Assembly: GCF_036017065.1 (NCBI RefSeq) | Contig: NZ_JAYXHR010000001.1 | Location: 682,001 to 746,000, forward strand | Direction of reading: 5' to 3' | Source of the DNA: Uliginosibacterium sp036017065 | GTDB taxonomy: Bacteria > Pseudomonadota > Gammaproteobacteria > Burkholderiales > Rhodocyclaceae | Length of the DNA stretch: 64,000 nucleotides | Shown: positions 34,775 to 43,991 of the stretch, piece by piece | Layout: every line of letters begins with the position of its first letter | Position numbering within the stretch: position 1 is the stretch's first letter | Notes under the pieces: generated by a model | The model's database searches: none | Told to the model about the DNA's origin: nothing | What the model saw: the letters and a program-made list of their open reading frames with translations, nothing else | Made by a program: the position numbers and the translations under genes

Positions 34775-34789
34775 GCGACGCTGCACGTC

Positions 34790-35440
34790 GTGCCCGACTA
34801 CCGCCCACCACCGGACAAAGGCCTCGCGCTGGTCCATCACGACGACGCGATGGTGGTCGTCGACAAGCCGGCCGGCCTGCTGTCGGTGCCCGGACGCGGT
34901 GATGACAAGCAGGACTGCATGGCGGCGCGCGTGCAGGCGGCGTTCCCCGACGCACTGATCGTGCATCGCCTGGACATGGGCACCTCCGGCCTGCTGGTCC
35001 TCGCACGCGGCGCAGCAATGCACCGGCTGCTGTCCATCGCCTTCCTGCAACGCAAGGTGGGCAAGCGCTACGTCGCCATCGTCGCCGGCCGCATGACGCA
35101 GGCCGAAGGCGAGATCGACCTGCCGCTGATCACCGACTGGCCGAACCGGCCGCGCCAGAAAGTCCACCACGACATCGGCAAGCCATCGCTGACCCGCTAC
35201 CGTGTGCTGTCACGGGATGCGGACAGTACGCGCGTGGAACTCGAACCGCTGACCGGCCGCTCGCACCAGTTGCGCGTCCACCTGCAGCAGATCGGCCACC
35301 CCATCCTCGGCGACGAGCTGTACGCTGATGCAGGCAGCGTCGCCCGCGCACCGCGCCTGTTGCTGCACGCGGAATCGCTTTCCTTCACCCACCCGGTCAG
35401 CGGCGAGACAATGCATTTCCAGAGCCCTGCGCCGTTCTGA
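34790..35440 (+). CDS. rluA: RluA-family pseudouridine synthase
   Basis: 216 residues from a GTG at 34790 (VPDYRPPPDKGLALVHHDD). Catalytic Asp lies in VHRLDMGTSGLLVLARG; also GKRYVAIVAG and LEPLTGRSHQLRVHLQQIGHPILGDELY. There is no S4 domain, and the short length fits RluA itself, which modifies U746 of 23S rRNA and U32 of some tRNAs. TrmJ in the same window acts on the same tRNA position. The member assignment is probable rather than certain. Confidence 0.88.
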   Translation: MPDYRPPPDKGLALVHHDDAMVVVDKPAGLLSVPGRGDDKQDCMAARVQAAFPDALIVHRLDMGTSGLLVLARGAAMHRLLSIAFLQRKVGKRYVAIVAGRMTQAEGEIDLPLITDWPNRPRQKVHHDIGKPSLTRYRVLSRDADSTRVELEPLTGRSHQLRVHLQQIGHPILGDELYADAGSVARAPRLLLHAESLSFTHPVSGETMHFQSPAPF

Positions 35441-35483
35441 ACACCTTCCGCCACACCTACGATCACCCGGCAAGGAGCCGCCA

Positions 35484-35993
35484 ATGACCCTGTCCATGCA
35501 TTCCGCCCTCGTCCCCACCGCCACGCGCACGCTGCGCAACCTGGTCAGCATCCTCGAGAAGATCGCCGCCCACGCGGAAGCCAGGAAGATCGATCCTTCC
35601 ATCTTCCTCAACGCGCGCCTCTACCCCGACATGTTCCCGCTGGTGCGCCAGGTGCAGATCGCCAGCGACACCGTCAAGGGTGCCGTCGCCCGACTGGCCG
35701 GCCAGGAACCGCCGAGCTGGGCGGATACCGAGACCACCATCGAGCAACTCATCGAACGCATCAACCGCACCATCGATTTCGCCAACAGCTTCCAGCCCGC
35801 GCAGATCGACGGCTCGGAAGAGCGTCCCGTCGAGTTGAAGATGCGCAGCGGCACGCGCCAGTTCACCGGGCAGTCCTACCTCCTCGGCCACGCCCTGCCC
35901 AACCTGTTCTTCCACACCACGACGGCTTACGCGATCGCGCGTCACAACGGCGTGGAAATCGGCAAGGCGGACTACCTCGGCCGCGTGGAGTAG
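35484..35993 (+). CDS. DUF1993 family protein
   Basis: 169 residues, DinB-like helical-bundle family of unknown function. It has the family pattern in ARLYPDMFPLVRQVQIASDT (about 49-68) and GHALPNLFFHTTTAYAIARHNGVEIGK near the C-terminus. The ATG at 35484 follows AAGGAG. Ends in a strong bidirectional terminator before the pectin island. Confidence 0.85.
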   Translation: MTLSMHSALVPTATRTLRNLVSILEKIAAHAEARKIDPSIFLNARLYPDMFPLVRQVQIASDTVKGAVARLAGQEPPSWADTETTIEQLIERINRTIDFANSFQPAQIDGSEERPVELKMRSGTRQFTGQSYLLGHALPNLFFHTTTAYAIARHNGVEIGKADYLGRVE

Positions 35994-36049
35994 ATCCGGT
36001 GGCGGCCTGGGACATCGCCTGCCCCGGGTCATCCAGGCAACGACCCACA

Positions 36050-36085
36050 AAAGAAAAACCCGGCCTGAGCCGGGTTTTCTTTTTC
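36050..36085. terminator. Bidirectional terminator at the left edge of the pectin island
   Basis: AACCCGGC, loop CTGA, GCCGGGTT, with an A-rich run on the left and TTTTCTTTTT on the right; serves both the DUF1993 gene and the convergent pectate lyase. Confidence 0.92.
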
Positions 36086-36098
36086 AACTGCTACGTGA

Positions 36099-37181
36099 TC
36101 AGAAGGCAGTCACGTCGGAGCGACGGATGTCGCACCACTGGGTTTCCCAGAACTCACCGTTGTTGACCTGCGGCTCACCCGGCTGCACGCCGATGGCCTG
36201 CACGCAGACCTTCGGTGCGCCGGCCTTGTAGCCCTTGATGCGCAGGTTGCGCACGGTGGCCTTGTCGCCGTAGTTGTAGTTCAGGCGCAGCAGGTAGCTG
36301 CTGACAGAACCGTTGATGTTCACGCCGTCCAGGTCCAGGTTGCGCGGGCCGCCGTTGTTCGAACAGTTACCACACGACTGCCACAGCTTGCCGATGCTGC
36401 CGTAGGTGTTGAAGTTGCGCAGCTTGATGGTGCTGCCCTTGCCGTTGTGCTGGAACACCTTGTCTTCGGCATTGTTGGCCGAGCCGCCGATGATGTTCAT
36501 CACCTGGCCACTGGTGCCCAGCATGGTGGCGGCGTCTTCGCAGACGTCTTCCCACACCACGTTTTCCAGCGTGCAGTTGCCCTGGCAGTGGATGCCGTCG
36601 GCCGCGTTGGCATTGATGCGCAGGTTCTTCACCGTGCCGCCGTTGGCCACCTTCAGCACCGGTTGCTGGCCTTCATCCTGGCCGCCGCAGGCCGTGCCGA
36701 TGGTCACGCCGCCGCAGTCCACCGTGCCGCTGATGGTGCTGCCCGGCAGGCACGCGCCGCCGCCCGAGCTGGACGAGGAAGAAGAGCTCGAGGACGAACT
36801 GCTGGACGAGGAGCTGGAGCTCGATGAGCTCGACGAAGAGCTGGAGGAGCTGCTCGAGGAGGAGGAAGAAGAGGAAGAAGAAGACGACGAGGACGATGAA
36901 GAGGACGACGAACCGCCACCACTGCTCGAGGCCGTGGAGCACTCGTTGTTGCCACCGGCGATACGACCGCCGAAGGTCGCTTCGTTGCAGGTGAAGCTGC
37001 CCGAAAGCGTTTTGTACAGGAACTGGTCGGCGCGGCCGAAAGCGACCTGCGTGTTGGCGGCCACCGAGCAGGAAGCGCCTTCCTTGCAGATGGTGACCCA
37101 GCCCTTGGGACGATTGGCTGCCCAGACGGAAGCAGCCATCGCTGCGGCCGCCAGGCCGAAGGCGATGTGCGAGAGTTTCAT
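36099..37181 (-). CDS. Secreted PL3-family pectate lyase with four-Cys module and polyserine linker
   Basis: 360 residues. Signal peptide (cleavage after ASVWA, about residue 21). A module of about 60 residues follows with cysteines at 32, 38, 65 and 81, then about 49 serines, then the PL3 beta-helix. PL3 motifs: ADGIHCQGNCTLENVVWEDV, CEDAATM, NAEDKVFQHNGKG and GSIGKLWQSCG. Cleaves alpha-1,4-galacturonan by beta-elimination with calcium. The catalytic half resembles the Dickeya PelI branch of PL3. It is transcribed toward the DUF1993 gene, divergent from the PL1 gene. A GGAGACA ribosome site precedes it. Confidence 0.93.
   Translation of the reverse strand: MKLSHIAFGLAAAAMAASVWAANRPKGWVTICKEGASCSVAANTQVAFGRADQFLYKTLSGSFTCNEATFGGRIAGGNNECSTASSSGGGSSSSSSSSSSSSSSSSSSSSSSSSSSSSSSSSSSSSSSSSSSSSSSSSSGGGACLPGSTISGTVDCGGVTIGTACGGQDEGQQPVLKVANGGTVKNLRINANAADGIHCQGNCTLENVVWEDVCEDAATMLGTSGQVMNIIGGSANNAEDKVFQHNGKGSTIKLRNFNTYGSIGKLWQSCGNCSNNGGPRNLDLDGVNINGSVSSYLLRLNYNYGDKATVRNLRIKGYKAGAPKVCVQAIGVQPGEPQVNNGEFWETQWCDIRRSDVTAF
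36766..36912 (-). repeat. Polyserine-coding tract
   Basis: About 49 serine codons in a row, mixing TCG, TCC, TCT, AGC and others, so it is not a simple trinucleotide repeat. The complement looks like a false Glu/Asp-rich frame. Confidence 0.9.
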
Positions 37182-37511
37182 GAGACCTGTCTCCTTTGGA
37201 TCTTGATCGATCTTGGAATTGTTGGATCTGGGGGCACGGAAATTCCGGAGCTCCAGTAGCCGGCGACCCCTTGCGGGCGCGACCAGCCCCTAGTTTGGCC
37301 ATTCATCGCATGAAAGCAAGGCTTTGCCGGGCATGTAGGACAAGTTCCTCGCTCGTCGCACGAATTTTCCGCGCTGCGCCTTGACGTCCAAAAGAACCGC
37401 GACCAAGCTGCAGCACGATCAGGACGCCCGGCAACCAGATTCATGCGTCCTCGATCTGTAGGCAAAGTACCTACACTGCAGCAAAACAATAATTATCTGG
37501 AGACACACATC
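37182..37511. other. Divergent regulatory region between two pectate lyase genes
   Basis: No gene. An interrupted palindrome GTAGG-N7-CCTAC lies at about 37460-37476, 36 bases before the PL1 start, followed by an AT-rich stretch (ACAATAATTAT). The region next to the PL3 gene has the direct repeat GGATCTTG/CGATCTTG near 37198. These are the best candidates for pectin-responsive control sites. Confidence 0.35.
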
Positions 37512-38909
37512 ATGATCCGCAAACTGCTTGCAGGCGTTCTCGCCTGCTCGGCCGTCGCCTTCGCGCACGCCGCCACCGACTACCCGTCCGGCTACACCAA
37601 GTGCGCCCAGAACACCGGCGCCACCTGTTCCTTCAGCGGTACCCGCCAGGTCGCGCTCGGCAAGTCCGGCAGCTTCGTCTACGGCACCTTCAGCAACAGC
37701 GTCGCCTGCTCCGGCAGCAACTTCCCGAGCAACAGCTTCACCAGCTCGGCGTGGTGCTCCTACGCCAGCACGACCAGTTCGTCATCCAGCTCCAGCTCGT
37801 CGTCCTCATCCTCATCGTCGAGCTCGTCGTCCAGCTCCAGCAGCTCTTCGTCGTCCTCGTCGAGTTCCTCCAGCTCTTCCTCTTCAAGCTCTTCTTCCAG
37901 CAGCTCGTCGAGCACCAGCTCCTCGTCGTCCAGCTCGGGCACCGGCAGCTCCACCTCGTCCGGCGGCAACGCCCCGGGCCTGATCGGCTTCGCCACGCTG
38001 AACAAGGCCGGCCGTAACGGCACCAACGGCGGCGTGGGTGGCCAGACCGTCACCGTCACCACCTTTGCGCAACTGGTTGCCGCCGTGGGCGACAACACGC
38101 CGCGCATCGTGCAGGTGTCGGGCACGATCTCCGGCTCCAGCCCGAAGATGGTGAAGGTCGGCTCCAACAAGACCATCATCGGTGTGGGCTCCAGCGCGAC
38201 GATCAGCGGTTTCGGCTTCAACGTCAGCAGCTTCGTGCCGCCGAACGAGGGCGACTCCTGCGACTACGATGACCGCGGCACCTTCACGCCGGCCGAGAAC
38301 GTCATCATCCGCAACCTGACTTTCCGCAACTCGTCCGACGACAGCATCAACGTCGAGTGCTACACCCACCACGTGTGGGTGGACCACAACACCTTCTACT
38401 CCTCGACCGACGGCTCGGTGGACGTGAAGCGTGGCGCGGACTGGGTCACGGTGTCGTGGAACCGCTTCGTGCAGACCGACAAGTCGATGCTGCTGGGCCA
38501 TAGCGACAACAATGGCTCGCAGGACACCGGCTACCTGCACGTGACCTACCACCACAACTGGTTCGACCACAGCAACACGCGTCACCCGCGCGTGCGCTTC
38601 GGCCAGGCGCACATCTTCAACAACTACGGCAACGGCATCCAGGATTACTTCATCGGTGCCGGCGTAGGTTCGGACATCACGGCAGAAGGCAACTACATCG
38701 ACGGCATCAAGCGCCTGATCACCTACTGGGGTGGCAACAAGGTGACCTACGGCAGCTCGAACATCAACTCGGGCGAGTGCCGTGCCGACGACTGCCTGGT
38801 GCAGAACGGCCAGGGCTTCAACCCGCGCAGCTACTACAGCTACACGCTGGACCCGGCCGCCAACGTGCCGACCATCGTGAGCAATGGCGCGGGCGCCGGA
38901 AAACTGTAA
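37512..38909 (+). CDS. Secreted PL1-family pectate lyase with four-Cys module and polyserine linker
   Basis: 465 residues from the ATG at 37512 (MIRKLLAGVLACS), after a GGAGACA ribosome site. Signal peptide to about residue 20, four-Cys module (C31, C39, C66, C82), a serine tract of about 55 codons, then a parallel beta-helix. PL1 motifs: VWVDHNTF, DVKRGADWVTVSWN, and HHNWFDHSNTRHPRVRFGQA with the catalytic Arg of RHPR. The final YYSYTLDPAANVPTIV is typical of PL1. Its N-terminal module is nearly identical to that of the PL3 lyase at 46962, not to that of its neighbours. Confidence 0.95.
   Translation: MIRKLLAGVLACSAVAFAHAATDYPSGYTKCAQNTGATCSFSGTRQVALGKSGSFVYGTFSNSVACSGSNFPSNSFTSSAWCSYASTTSSSSSSSSSSSSSSSSSSSSSSSSSSSSSSSSSSSSSSSSSSSSSSTSSSSSSSGTGSSTSSGGNAPGLIGFATLNKAGRNGTNGGVGGQTVTVTTFAQLVAAVGDNTPRIVQVSGTISGSSPKMVKVGSNKTIIGVGSSATISGFGFNVSSFVPPNEGDSCDYDDRGTFTPAENVIIRNLTFRNSSDDSINVECYTHHVWVDHNTFYSSTDGSVDVKRGADWVTVSWNRFVQTDKSMLLGHSDNNGSQDTGYLHVTYHHNWFDHSNTRHPRVRFGQAHIFNNYGNGIQDYFIGAGVGSDITAEGNYIDGIKRLITYWGGNKVTYGSSNINSGECRADDCLVQNGQGFNPRSYYSYTLDPAANVPTIVSNGAGAGKL
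37776..37937 (+). repeat. Polyserine-coding tract
   Basis: Serine codons of mixed type with one Thr interruption near the end; links the four-Cys module to the PL1 domain. Confidence 0.9.
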
Positions 38910-38945
38910 GCACCGCGTGAGCAACACCTTATAACGCAGTACAGC

Positions 38946-38975
38946 GAAAGGAGTCCGGAACATCGGGCTCCTTTC
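38946..38975 (+). terminator. Possible terminator or attenuator between two lyase genes
   Basis: GAAAGGAG pairs with CTCCTTTC around an inner CCG/CGG. The downstream T-run is short, so readthrough into the next lyase gene is possible. Confidence 0.5.
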
Positions 38976-39048
38976 CGCATGTCTGGCGCAGCAGTGCAAC
39001 GCACGCCAGTGAAGTCGCAGCAACAAACCAACAACTACGGAGACAAGA

Positions 39049-40215
39049 ATGAAGTTCTCGCACATCGCAATCGGCCTGGCCGCCGCGACCATGGCAGCGT
39101 CAGCTTTCGCCGCCAACCGCCCCAAGGGCTGGGTCACCGTCTGCGCGGAAAACAAGGGCACCTGCTCGGTTCCGGCCAACACGAACGTGGCCTTCGGCCG
39201 CGCTGACCAGTTCATCTACAAGACGCTCTCGGGCGGCTTCACCTGCAGCGAAGCGACCTTCGGCGGCCGCATCGCCGGTGGCGTGAACGAGTGCTCCACC
39301 GCTTCGAGCAGCTCGGGCGGTTCGTCCTCGTCGAGCAGCAGCTCTTCGTCTTCGTCGTCTTCGAGCAGCTCGTCCTCCAGCTCGAGCTCTTCTTCCAGCT
39401 CTTCGTCGAGCAGCTCTTCCTCCAGCAGCTCCAGCTCGTCGTCGAGCAGCAGCTCGGGCTCGTCCGGCAACGGCACGACCCCGATCCCCGGCTGGTCCGG
39501 TCCGGTCAACACCTGTGAGCCGGGCGCGCTGATCCACGGCACCACGGTGGACTGCGGTGGCAAGAAGCTGGGCCTGTCCTGCGCGGGCGGTAGCGAAACC
39601 CAACCGGCCGTGCTGACCATCATCAACGGCACCGTGAAGAACGCCGTGATCGCCGCTGGCGGTGGCGCGGACGGTATCCACTGCGGCTGGGGCAGCCTCG
39701 GCAGCGGCCTGGGCACCAACGTCCAGGGCGGCACCTGCAACCTGGAAAACGTGACCTGGGAAGAAGTCTGTGAAGACGCAGCCTCGATCGGCAACGGTCA
39801 GGTCGGCACCGTGATGAACATCAAGGGCGGCACGGCAGCCAACGCGGACGACAAGGTGTTCCAGAACAACGGCATCAACTCGACCCTGAACGTGAACGAC
39901 TTCACCACCACCGGCTCCATCGGCAAGCTGTCCCGCTCGTGTGGCGACTGCACCGGCAACGGTGGCCCGCGCTTCTTCAACATCAACAACACCAAGCTGG
40001 AAAAGGTGTCCTCGTCGGTCATCGGCGTGAACAGCAACTACGGCGACCGTGCCACGATCCGCAACCTGCTGATCAAGGGCTACAAGTCGGGCAGCCCGAA
40101 GGTTTGCGTCGAGTACAAGGGCGTCCAGAAGGGCGGCGGCTCCTCTTCCACCATCGGTGAGAAGTGGAACTCTGCTTCGTGCGACGTCAGCACGGGCGAC
40201 GTGAAGGCGTACTGA
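39049..40215 (+). CDS. Secreted PL3-family pectate lyase with four-Cys module and polyserine linker
   Basis: 388 residues, ATG preceded by GGAGACAAGA. Signal peptide to about residue 21 (ASAFA), four-Cys module with C32, C39, C66 and C82, about 46 serines, then PL3 with VDCGGKKLGLSC, ADGIHCGWG, NLENVTWEEVCEDAA, NADDKVFQNNGIN and GSIGKLSRSCGDC. Clearly a paralogue of the PL3 lyase at 36099, with a small insertion (SLGSGLGTNVQGG) in the beta-helix. Co-directional with the PL1 gene 140 bases upstream. Confidence 0.93.
   Translation: MKFSHIAIGLAAATMAASAFAANRPKGWVTVCAENKGTCSVPANTNVAFGRADQFIYKTLSGGFTCSEATFGGRIAGGVNECSTASSSSGGSSSSSSSSSSSSSSSSSSSSSSSSSSSSSSSSSSSSSSSSSSSSSGSSGNGTTPIPGWSGPVNTCEPGALIHGTTVDCGGKKLGLSCAGGSETQPAVLTIINGTVKNAVIAAGGGADGIHCGWGSLGSGLGTNVQGGTCNLENVTWEEVCEDAASIGNGQVGTVMNIKGGTAANADDKVFQNNGINSTLNVNDFTTTGSIGKLSRSCGDCTGNGGPRFFNINNTKLEKVSSSVIGVNSNYGDRATIRNLLIKGYKSGSPKVCVEYKGVQKGGGSSSTIGEKWNSASCDVSTGDVKAY
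39322..39457 (+). repeat. Polyserine-coding tract
   Basis: About 45 serine codons, TCG/TCC/AGC/TCT mixed. Confidence 0.9.
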
Positions 40216-40259
40216 TGCCGTGACACCGGAGCGGCCTGGCCGCTCCGTCTGCAGCACAG

Positions 40260-40295
40260 AACCCCCGTGTCTTCGCGATCCGGGGGTTTTCTTTT
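40260..40295 (+). terminator. Terminator after the second PL3 gene
   Basis: AACCCCCG, loop of 13, CGGGGGTT then TTCTTTTCC. Confidence 0.85.
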
Positions 40296-40366
40296 CCGGG
40301 ACCGTGTTCCTGACGGATCATGTGCCCACCTGCTCCCTCGCACTCATGCCCTTTCGGATGTCCAGG

Positions 40367-42475
40367 ATGTCGAAGCGACTGTTCACGCTGTTCGCCCTAT
40401 GTGGCGTGCTGCTGCCTGCCCTGCCTGCCCGGGCAGCAGGAATCCCTGAGTCCCCTGCACCTGTCTTCAGCGGTCGCACGGTCATCAACGCCGTGCTGTT
40501 CACCCAGATGGCGCTACCCGCGCCCGGGCCGCTGCTGCTGGCCGGCACCGACGGCAGCATCCTGCGCAGCGACGACGACGGCCAGCACTGGCGGGCCACG
40601 CTGCCGGACGCGCCTGTCTCCAGCGCCATCCTGCAGTTCGCGCGTGACGACAACACCGGCACGCTGCTGGCTGCCGGTGCCACCGGCGGCATTCTGCGGT
40701 CCACCGATGCCGGCCTGAGCTGGAAGCTGCAGGCCACCGGACAGAACACCCGCGCACGCGCACTGGCGCGATCCGCCCGCAGCAGGACCTGGCTCGCGGT
40801 CGGCGAGAACGCCTTGCTGCGCTCCACCGATCAAGGTGCCCGCTGGAGTCCGGTCGACAATCCGGCGAACAAGCCGCTCGGCCACGTGCTGGCGCTACCG
40901 GGTGGCACATGGCTGGCCGCCGGCGAGGAAGGGACGCTGCTGCGTTCCACCGACGATGGCAAGCGCTGGCGTGCGGTCAAGAGCGGCAGCACCGCGACCA
41001 TCACCGGCCTGGCCTACCTGCCGGAGTTCCGCCGCGTGCTCGCACTGGGCGGCGACGGACAGATCCTCGCCAGTACCGATGACGGCCAGGGCTGGCAACA
41101 CATGGCCACCGGCGTCTCCGCCTACCTGGGTGCGGTCGCCTACGATCCTGCGCGCAAGCTCTTGCTGGTCGGCACAGCCCAGGGCGATGTCCTGCGCTCC
41201 GGCGATGGCGGACGCAGCTGGCAGAAAAGTGCGACCGGCGCCGGCCAGTACATACAGCAACTGGCGTTCGGCCCGGACGGGAGTGTCTTCGCAGCCGGCG
41301 AAACAGGCGCGATCCGTCGCTCGCAGGACGGAGGGCAGACCTGGACGCGCATTTCCATCGCGACGCCTGACCGGCTGAACGTGCTGTTGATCCGCGATCG
41401 CACGATGATCGCCCTGGGCCAGTTCGGCGCCGTCATGCGTTCGGCCGACGCGGGCGACAGCTGGTCGTCGCTGCAGCAGGCCATCCATTCCTACGTGCAT
41501 GACATCAGCCTGGCGGCGGACGGCCGCACGCTGGTCAGCGTGGGGGCCAACGGCTGGGTCATGCGCTCGGTCGACAACGGCCGGCAGTGGACGCCTCAGC
41601 CCATCGGCCTGGGGCACGACGTCTACCTGCTGAGCGCAGTGCAGGACCCGAGATCCGGCGCCGTCGTCGCGGGTGGGCCGCCCGGTACGATCATCCGCGC
41701 CGAAGGCGACGCCTCGGTGTGGAGCCGTCGTCTCGAAATCAATCGCGCGGCACAGGGCAACTTCCAGAAGCTCGTCGAGGACCGGCGCAACGGCGTGCTG
41801 CTGGCACTCGCCAGCCCCGGCACCGTGATGCGCTCGGTCGATGGCGGTCGCACCTGGCTGCCTACTGACGCGCGCACCGACCCGCACCTGTACGACGCGG
41901 ATGCCAGCCGCATCGACGGCAGCTTCGTGGCCGTCGGTCGCGATGGCGTCATCCAGGCCAGTCGCGATGGCAGGCAGTGGAAGCCTGTCGACAGCGGCGT
42001 GAAGACGGCGCTCTACGGCGTCAGCTTCATTCCCGAACTGAGAGCCTTCTTCGCAGTCGGCGGCGCGGGCGTGATCCTGCGTTCCGAGGATGGGCATGCC
42101 TGGCGGCGCCTGGACAGCGGCACCGAGGCCACGCTGCGCCACATCGCCTACAGCCCTTCCCACAAGGCGCTGATCATCACCGGCGACAAGGGTGCCCTGC
42201 TGCGCTCCACGGACAACGGCAACAGCTGGGCCTGGCCCGGCAGCACGACGGACGAAGGCCTGCGCAAACCGCTGGTGACACGCAAGGGGGTACTGCTGGT
42301 GCCCGGCCGCTCGGGGGTACTGCTGCGCTCGGACGATGGCGGCCTCAGCTGGCAGCGCCTGCCCACTCGCACGACCGGGCATTTGAAAGGCCTGTTCGAG
42401 CTGGACGATGGCAATGCGGTGCTGGCCTATGGCGAGCGCCTGCTGCGCATCGAGCTTCCGCCGCCCGCTCGCTGA
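40367..42475 (+). CDS. Exported Ycf48/BNR-type beta-propeller protein
   Basis: 702 residues from the ATG at 40367 (MSKRLFTLFALCGVLLPALPARA, signal peptide); ATGs at 40346 and 40358 are also possible. The mature protein is almost entirely repeats of about 43 residues bearing Asp-box motifs of the form (L/I)LRS.D.G..W; I count about 15, for example ILRSDDDGQHW, LLRSTDQGARW and LLRSDDGGLSW. That is enough for two seven-bladed propellers. No catalytic residues of sialidases are apparent. It lies between pectate lyases and is paralogous to the protein at 44290. Its role is unknown; a binding or assembly factor on the envelope side is the likeliest reading. Confidence 0.85.
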   Translation: MSKRLFTLFALCGVLLPALPARAAGIPESPAPVFSGRTVINAVLFTQMALPAPGPLLLAGTDGSILRSDDDGQHWRATLPDAPVSSAILQFARDDNTGTLLAAGATGGILRSTDAGLSWKLQATGQNTRARALARSARSRTWLAVGENALLRSTDQGARWSPVDNPANKPLGHVLALPGGTWLAAGEEGTLLRSTDDGKRWRAVKSGSTATITGLAYLPEFRRVLALGGDGQILASTDDGQGWQHMATGVSAYLGAVAYDPARKLLLVGTAQGDVLRSGDGGRSWQKSATGAGQYIQQLAFGPDGSVFAAGETGAIRRSQDGGQTWTRISIATPDRLNVLLIRDRTMIALGQFGAVMRSADAGDSWSSLQQAIHSYVHDISLAADGRTLVSVGANGWVMRSVDNGRQWTPQPIGLGHDVYLLSAVQDPRSGAVVAGGPPGTIIRAEGDASVWSRRLEINRAAQGNFQKLVEDRRNGVLLALASPGTVMRSVDGGRTWLPTDARTDPHLYDADASRIDGSFVAVGRDGVIQASRDGRQWKPVDSGVKTALYGVSFIPELRAFFAVGGAGVILRSEDGHAWRRLDSGTEATLRHIAYSPSHKALIITGDKGALLRSTDNGNSWAWPGSTTDEGLRKPLVTRKGVLLVPGRSGVLLRSDDGGLSWQRLPTRTTGHLKGLFELDDGNAVLAYGERLLRIELPPPAR

Positions 42476-42480
42476 TCGCA

Positions 42481-42514
42481 AACAAAGAACCCGCCAGATG
42501 GCGGGTTCTTTGTT
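42481..42514. terminator. Bidirectional terminator
   Basis: A 15-bp perfect stem, AACAAAGAACCCGCC with its complement, around the loop AGAT, between convergent genes. Confidence 0.92.
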
Positions 42515-42539
42515 CACTGGTACTACAGGTGATCCAGCG

Positions 42540-43991
42540 TCAGGGAGCGATCTTCCCGGCCCCGGCACCTGCCGTCAGGATCGCCGGAATGTTTGCCGCC
42601 GGATCCAGCGTGTAGCTGTAGTAGCTGCGCGGGTTGAAGGCATCGCCCGTGTTCACCTCCGGCGCCTTGGCCTTGATGATCAGGTTGCTGGCATCCCAGG
42701 TCAGCTTGCCCGAAGCGCTGCCCTGCTCCTGCGTCGCGAAGCCATTCATGTTGAGGTAGTTGCCATCGGCATGGATGTCCGACTGCAGGCTGGAGCCGAT
42801 GAAGTAGTTCTTCGTCCCGTCCGCCCAGTTGTTGTACACGTGGGCCTGGCCGAAGCGCACGCGCGGGTGGCGCTGCGTCGTGTTCTGCAGCCAGTTGTGG
42901 TGGTAGGTGACGTGCAGCTTGCCGGTGTCCTGCGCCGAGTTGCTGTCATCGTGGCCCAGCAGCATGGTCTTGTCGGTATTCATGATCTTGTTCCACGAGA
43001 CCGTCACCCAGTCCGAACCACGCTTGATGTCCAGCGCACCGTCGGTACCCGGCAGGATGGTGTTGTGGTCGAGCCAGATGTGGTGCGACCAGCAGGCCAC
43101 GTTGATGCCGTCGTCGCCGTAGTTCTGGATCGTCAGGTTGCGCACGATCACGTTCTGCGTGTAGGTGAACAGCCCGGCGTGCTTCGCCTCGCACCAGTCC
43201 GACTTGAACTGCGCCACATGCTCCGGCCACCAGCCGCTGATGTTCAGACCGAAGCCATCGATGGTAGCGTTGGTTCCGCTGCCCAGGATGCTCTTGTTGG
43301 AGCCGACGTTCACCATCACCGCACCGCCTTCGGCGCGGATCGTGCCGGACACCCGCACCACGCGCGGTGAATGATCGCCCACTGCCGTCACGAACTGCTG
43401 GAAGTTGGTGACCACGACTTCCGGACCGCCCGCGCCGCCGTTGGTACCGTTGCGACCATCGCGGTTCAGCGAGGCGAAGCCATCCACACCCGCCGCGTTG
43501 CCGCTGGATGAACCATTGCCGGAAGACGAGCTGCTCGACGAGGACGAACCTGTACCACTGGACGAAGAGCTGCTCGACGAACTCGAGGAACTCGAAGAAC
43601 TCGATGAGGTACTGCTGGAGGAGGAACTGCTCGACGAAGAAGAGCTCGAAGAACTGGAGCTGGAGGACGAGCTGGAAGAGGAACTCGACGAGGAGCTGGA
43701 TGAAGACGAGCTGCTCGACGAGCTGCCCGGCACCGAGCACTCGTTGACGCCACCGGCAGTGCGGCCGCCGAAGGTTGCCTCATTGCAGACGAAGCTGCCT
43801 GCCAGGCTCTTGTAGAAGAATCTGTCGGCACGGCCGAAGGCGACGCTGGTGGTTTGCGCCACCGAGCAGGTCTTGTTCTCGCTGCACAACGTGACGTATC
43901 CGGCTGGCCGGTTGGCGGCCATCGCGGACGTTGCGACGGACGTCAAGGCGACGAGCAATACGTTACCCAACGCAAGCTGCGTGGTCTTCAT
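42540..43991 (-). CDS. Secreted PL1-family pectate lyase with four-Cys module and polyserine linker
   Basis: 483 residues. Signal peptide to about residue 25 (TSAMA), four-Cys module (C36, C42, C69, C85) of the NRPxGxVT type seen in the two PL3 lyases, a serine tract of about 55 codons, an extra Gly/Ser-rich stretch, then the PL1 domain: IWLDHNTILPGTDGALDIKR, DWVTVSWNKI, and HHNWLQNTTQRHPRVRFGQA. The catalytic Arg region RHPRVRFG is intact. The ribosome site is GAGGAGACA. Thus the catalytic domain is like that at 37512 while its N-terminal module is like that of the PL3 enzymes: the modules have been shuffled. Confidence 0.95.
   Translation of the reverse strand: MKTTQLALGNVLLVALTSVATSAMAANRPAGYVTLCSENKTCSVAQTTSVAFGRADRFFYKSLAGSFVCNEATFGGRTAGGVNECSVPGSSSSSSSSSSSSSSSSSSSSSSSSSSSSSSSSSSSSSSTSSSSSSSSSSSSSSSSSGTGSSSSSSSSSGNGSSSGNAAGVDGFASLNRDGRNGTNGGAGGPEVVVTNFQQFVTAVGDHSPRVVRVSGTIRAEGGAVMVNVGSNKSILGSGTNATIDGFGLNISGWWPEHVAQFKSDWCEAKHAGLFTYTQNVIVRNLTIQNYGDDGINVACWSHHIWLDHNTILPGTDGALDIKRGSDWVTVSWNKIMNTDKTMLLGHDDSNSAQDTGKLHVTYHHNWLQNTTQRHPRVRFGQAHVYNNWADGTKNYFIGSSLQSDIHADGNYLNMNGFATQEQGSASGKLTWDASNLIIKAKAPEVNTGDAFNPRSYYSYTLDPAANIPAILTAGAGAGKIAP
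43558..43724 (-). repeat. Polyserine-coding tract
   Basis: About 55 codons, serine with one Thr, mixed codons. Confidence 0.9.

Noticed and set aside
36406..37206. Long plus-strand frame rich in Glu and Asp, opposite the first PL3 lyase
   Set aside because: It is the complement of the serine-coding tract and has no plausible start or family; the lyase frame is certain. The same applies to the acidic frames at 43405-43815, 37760-38221 and 39216-39794.
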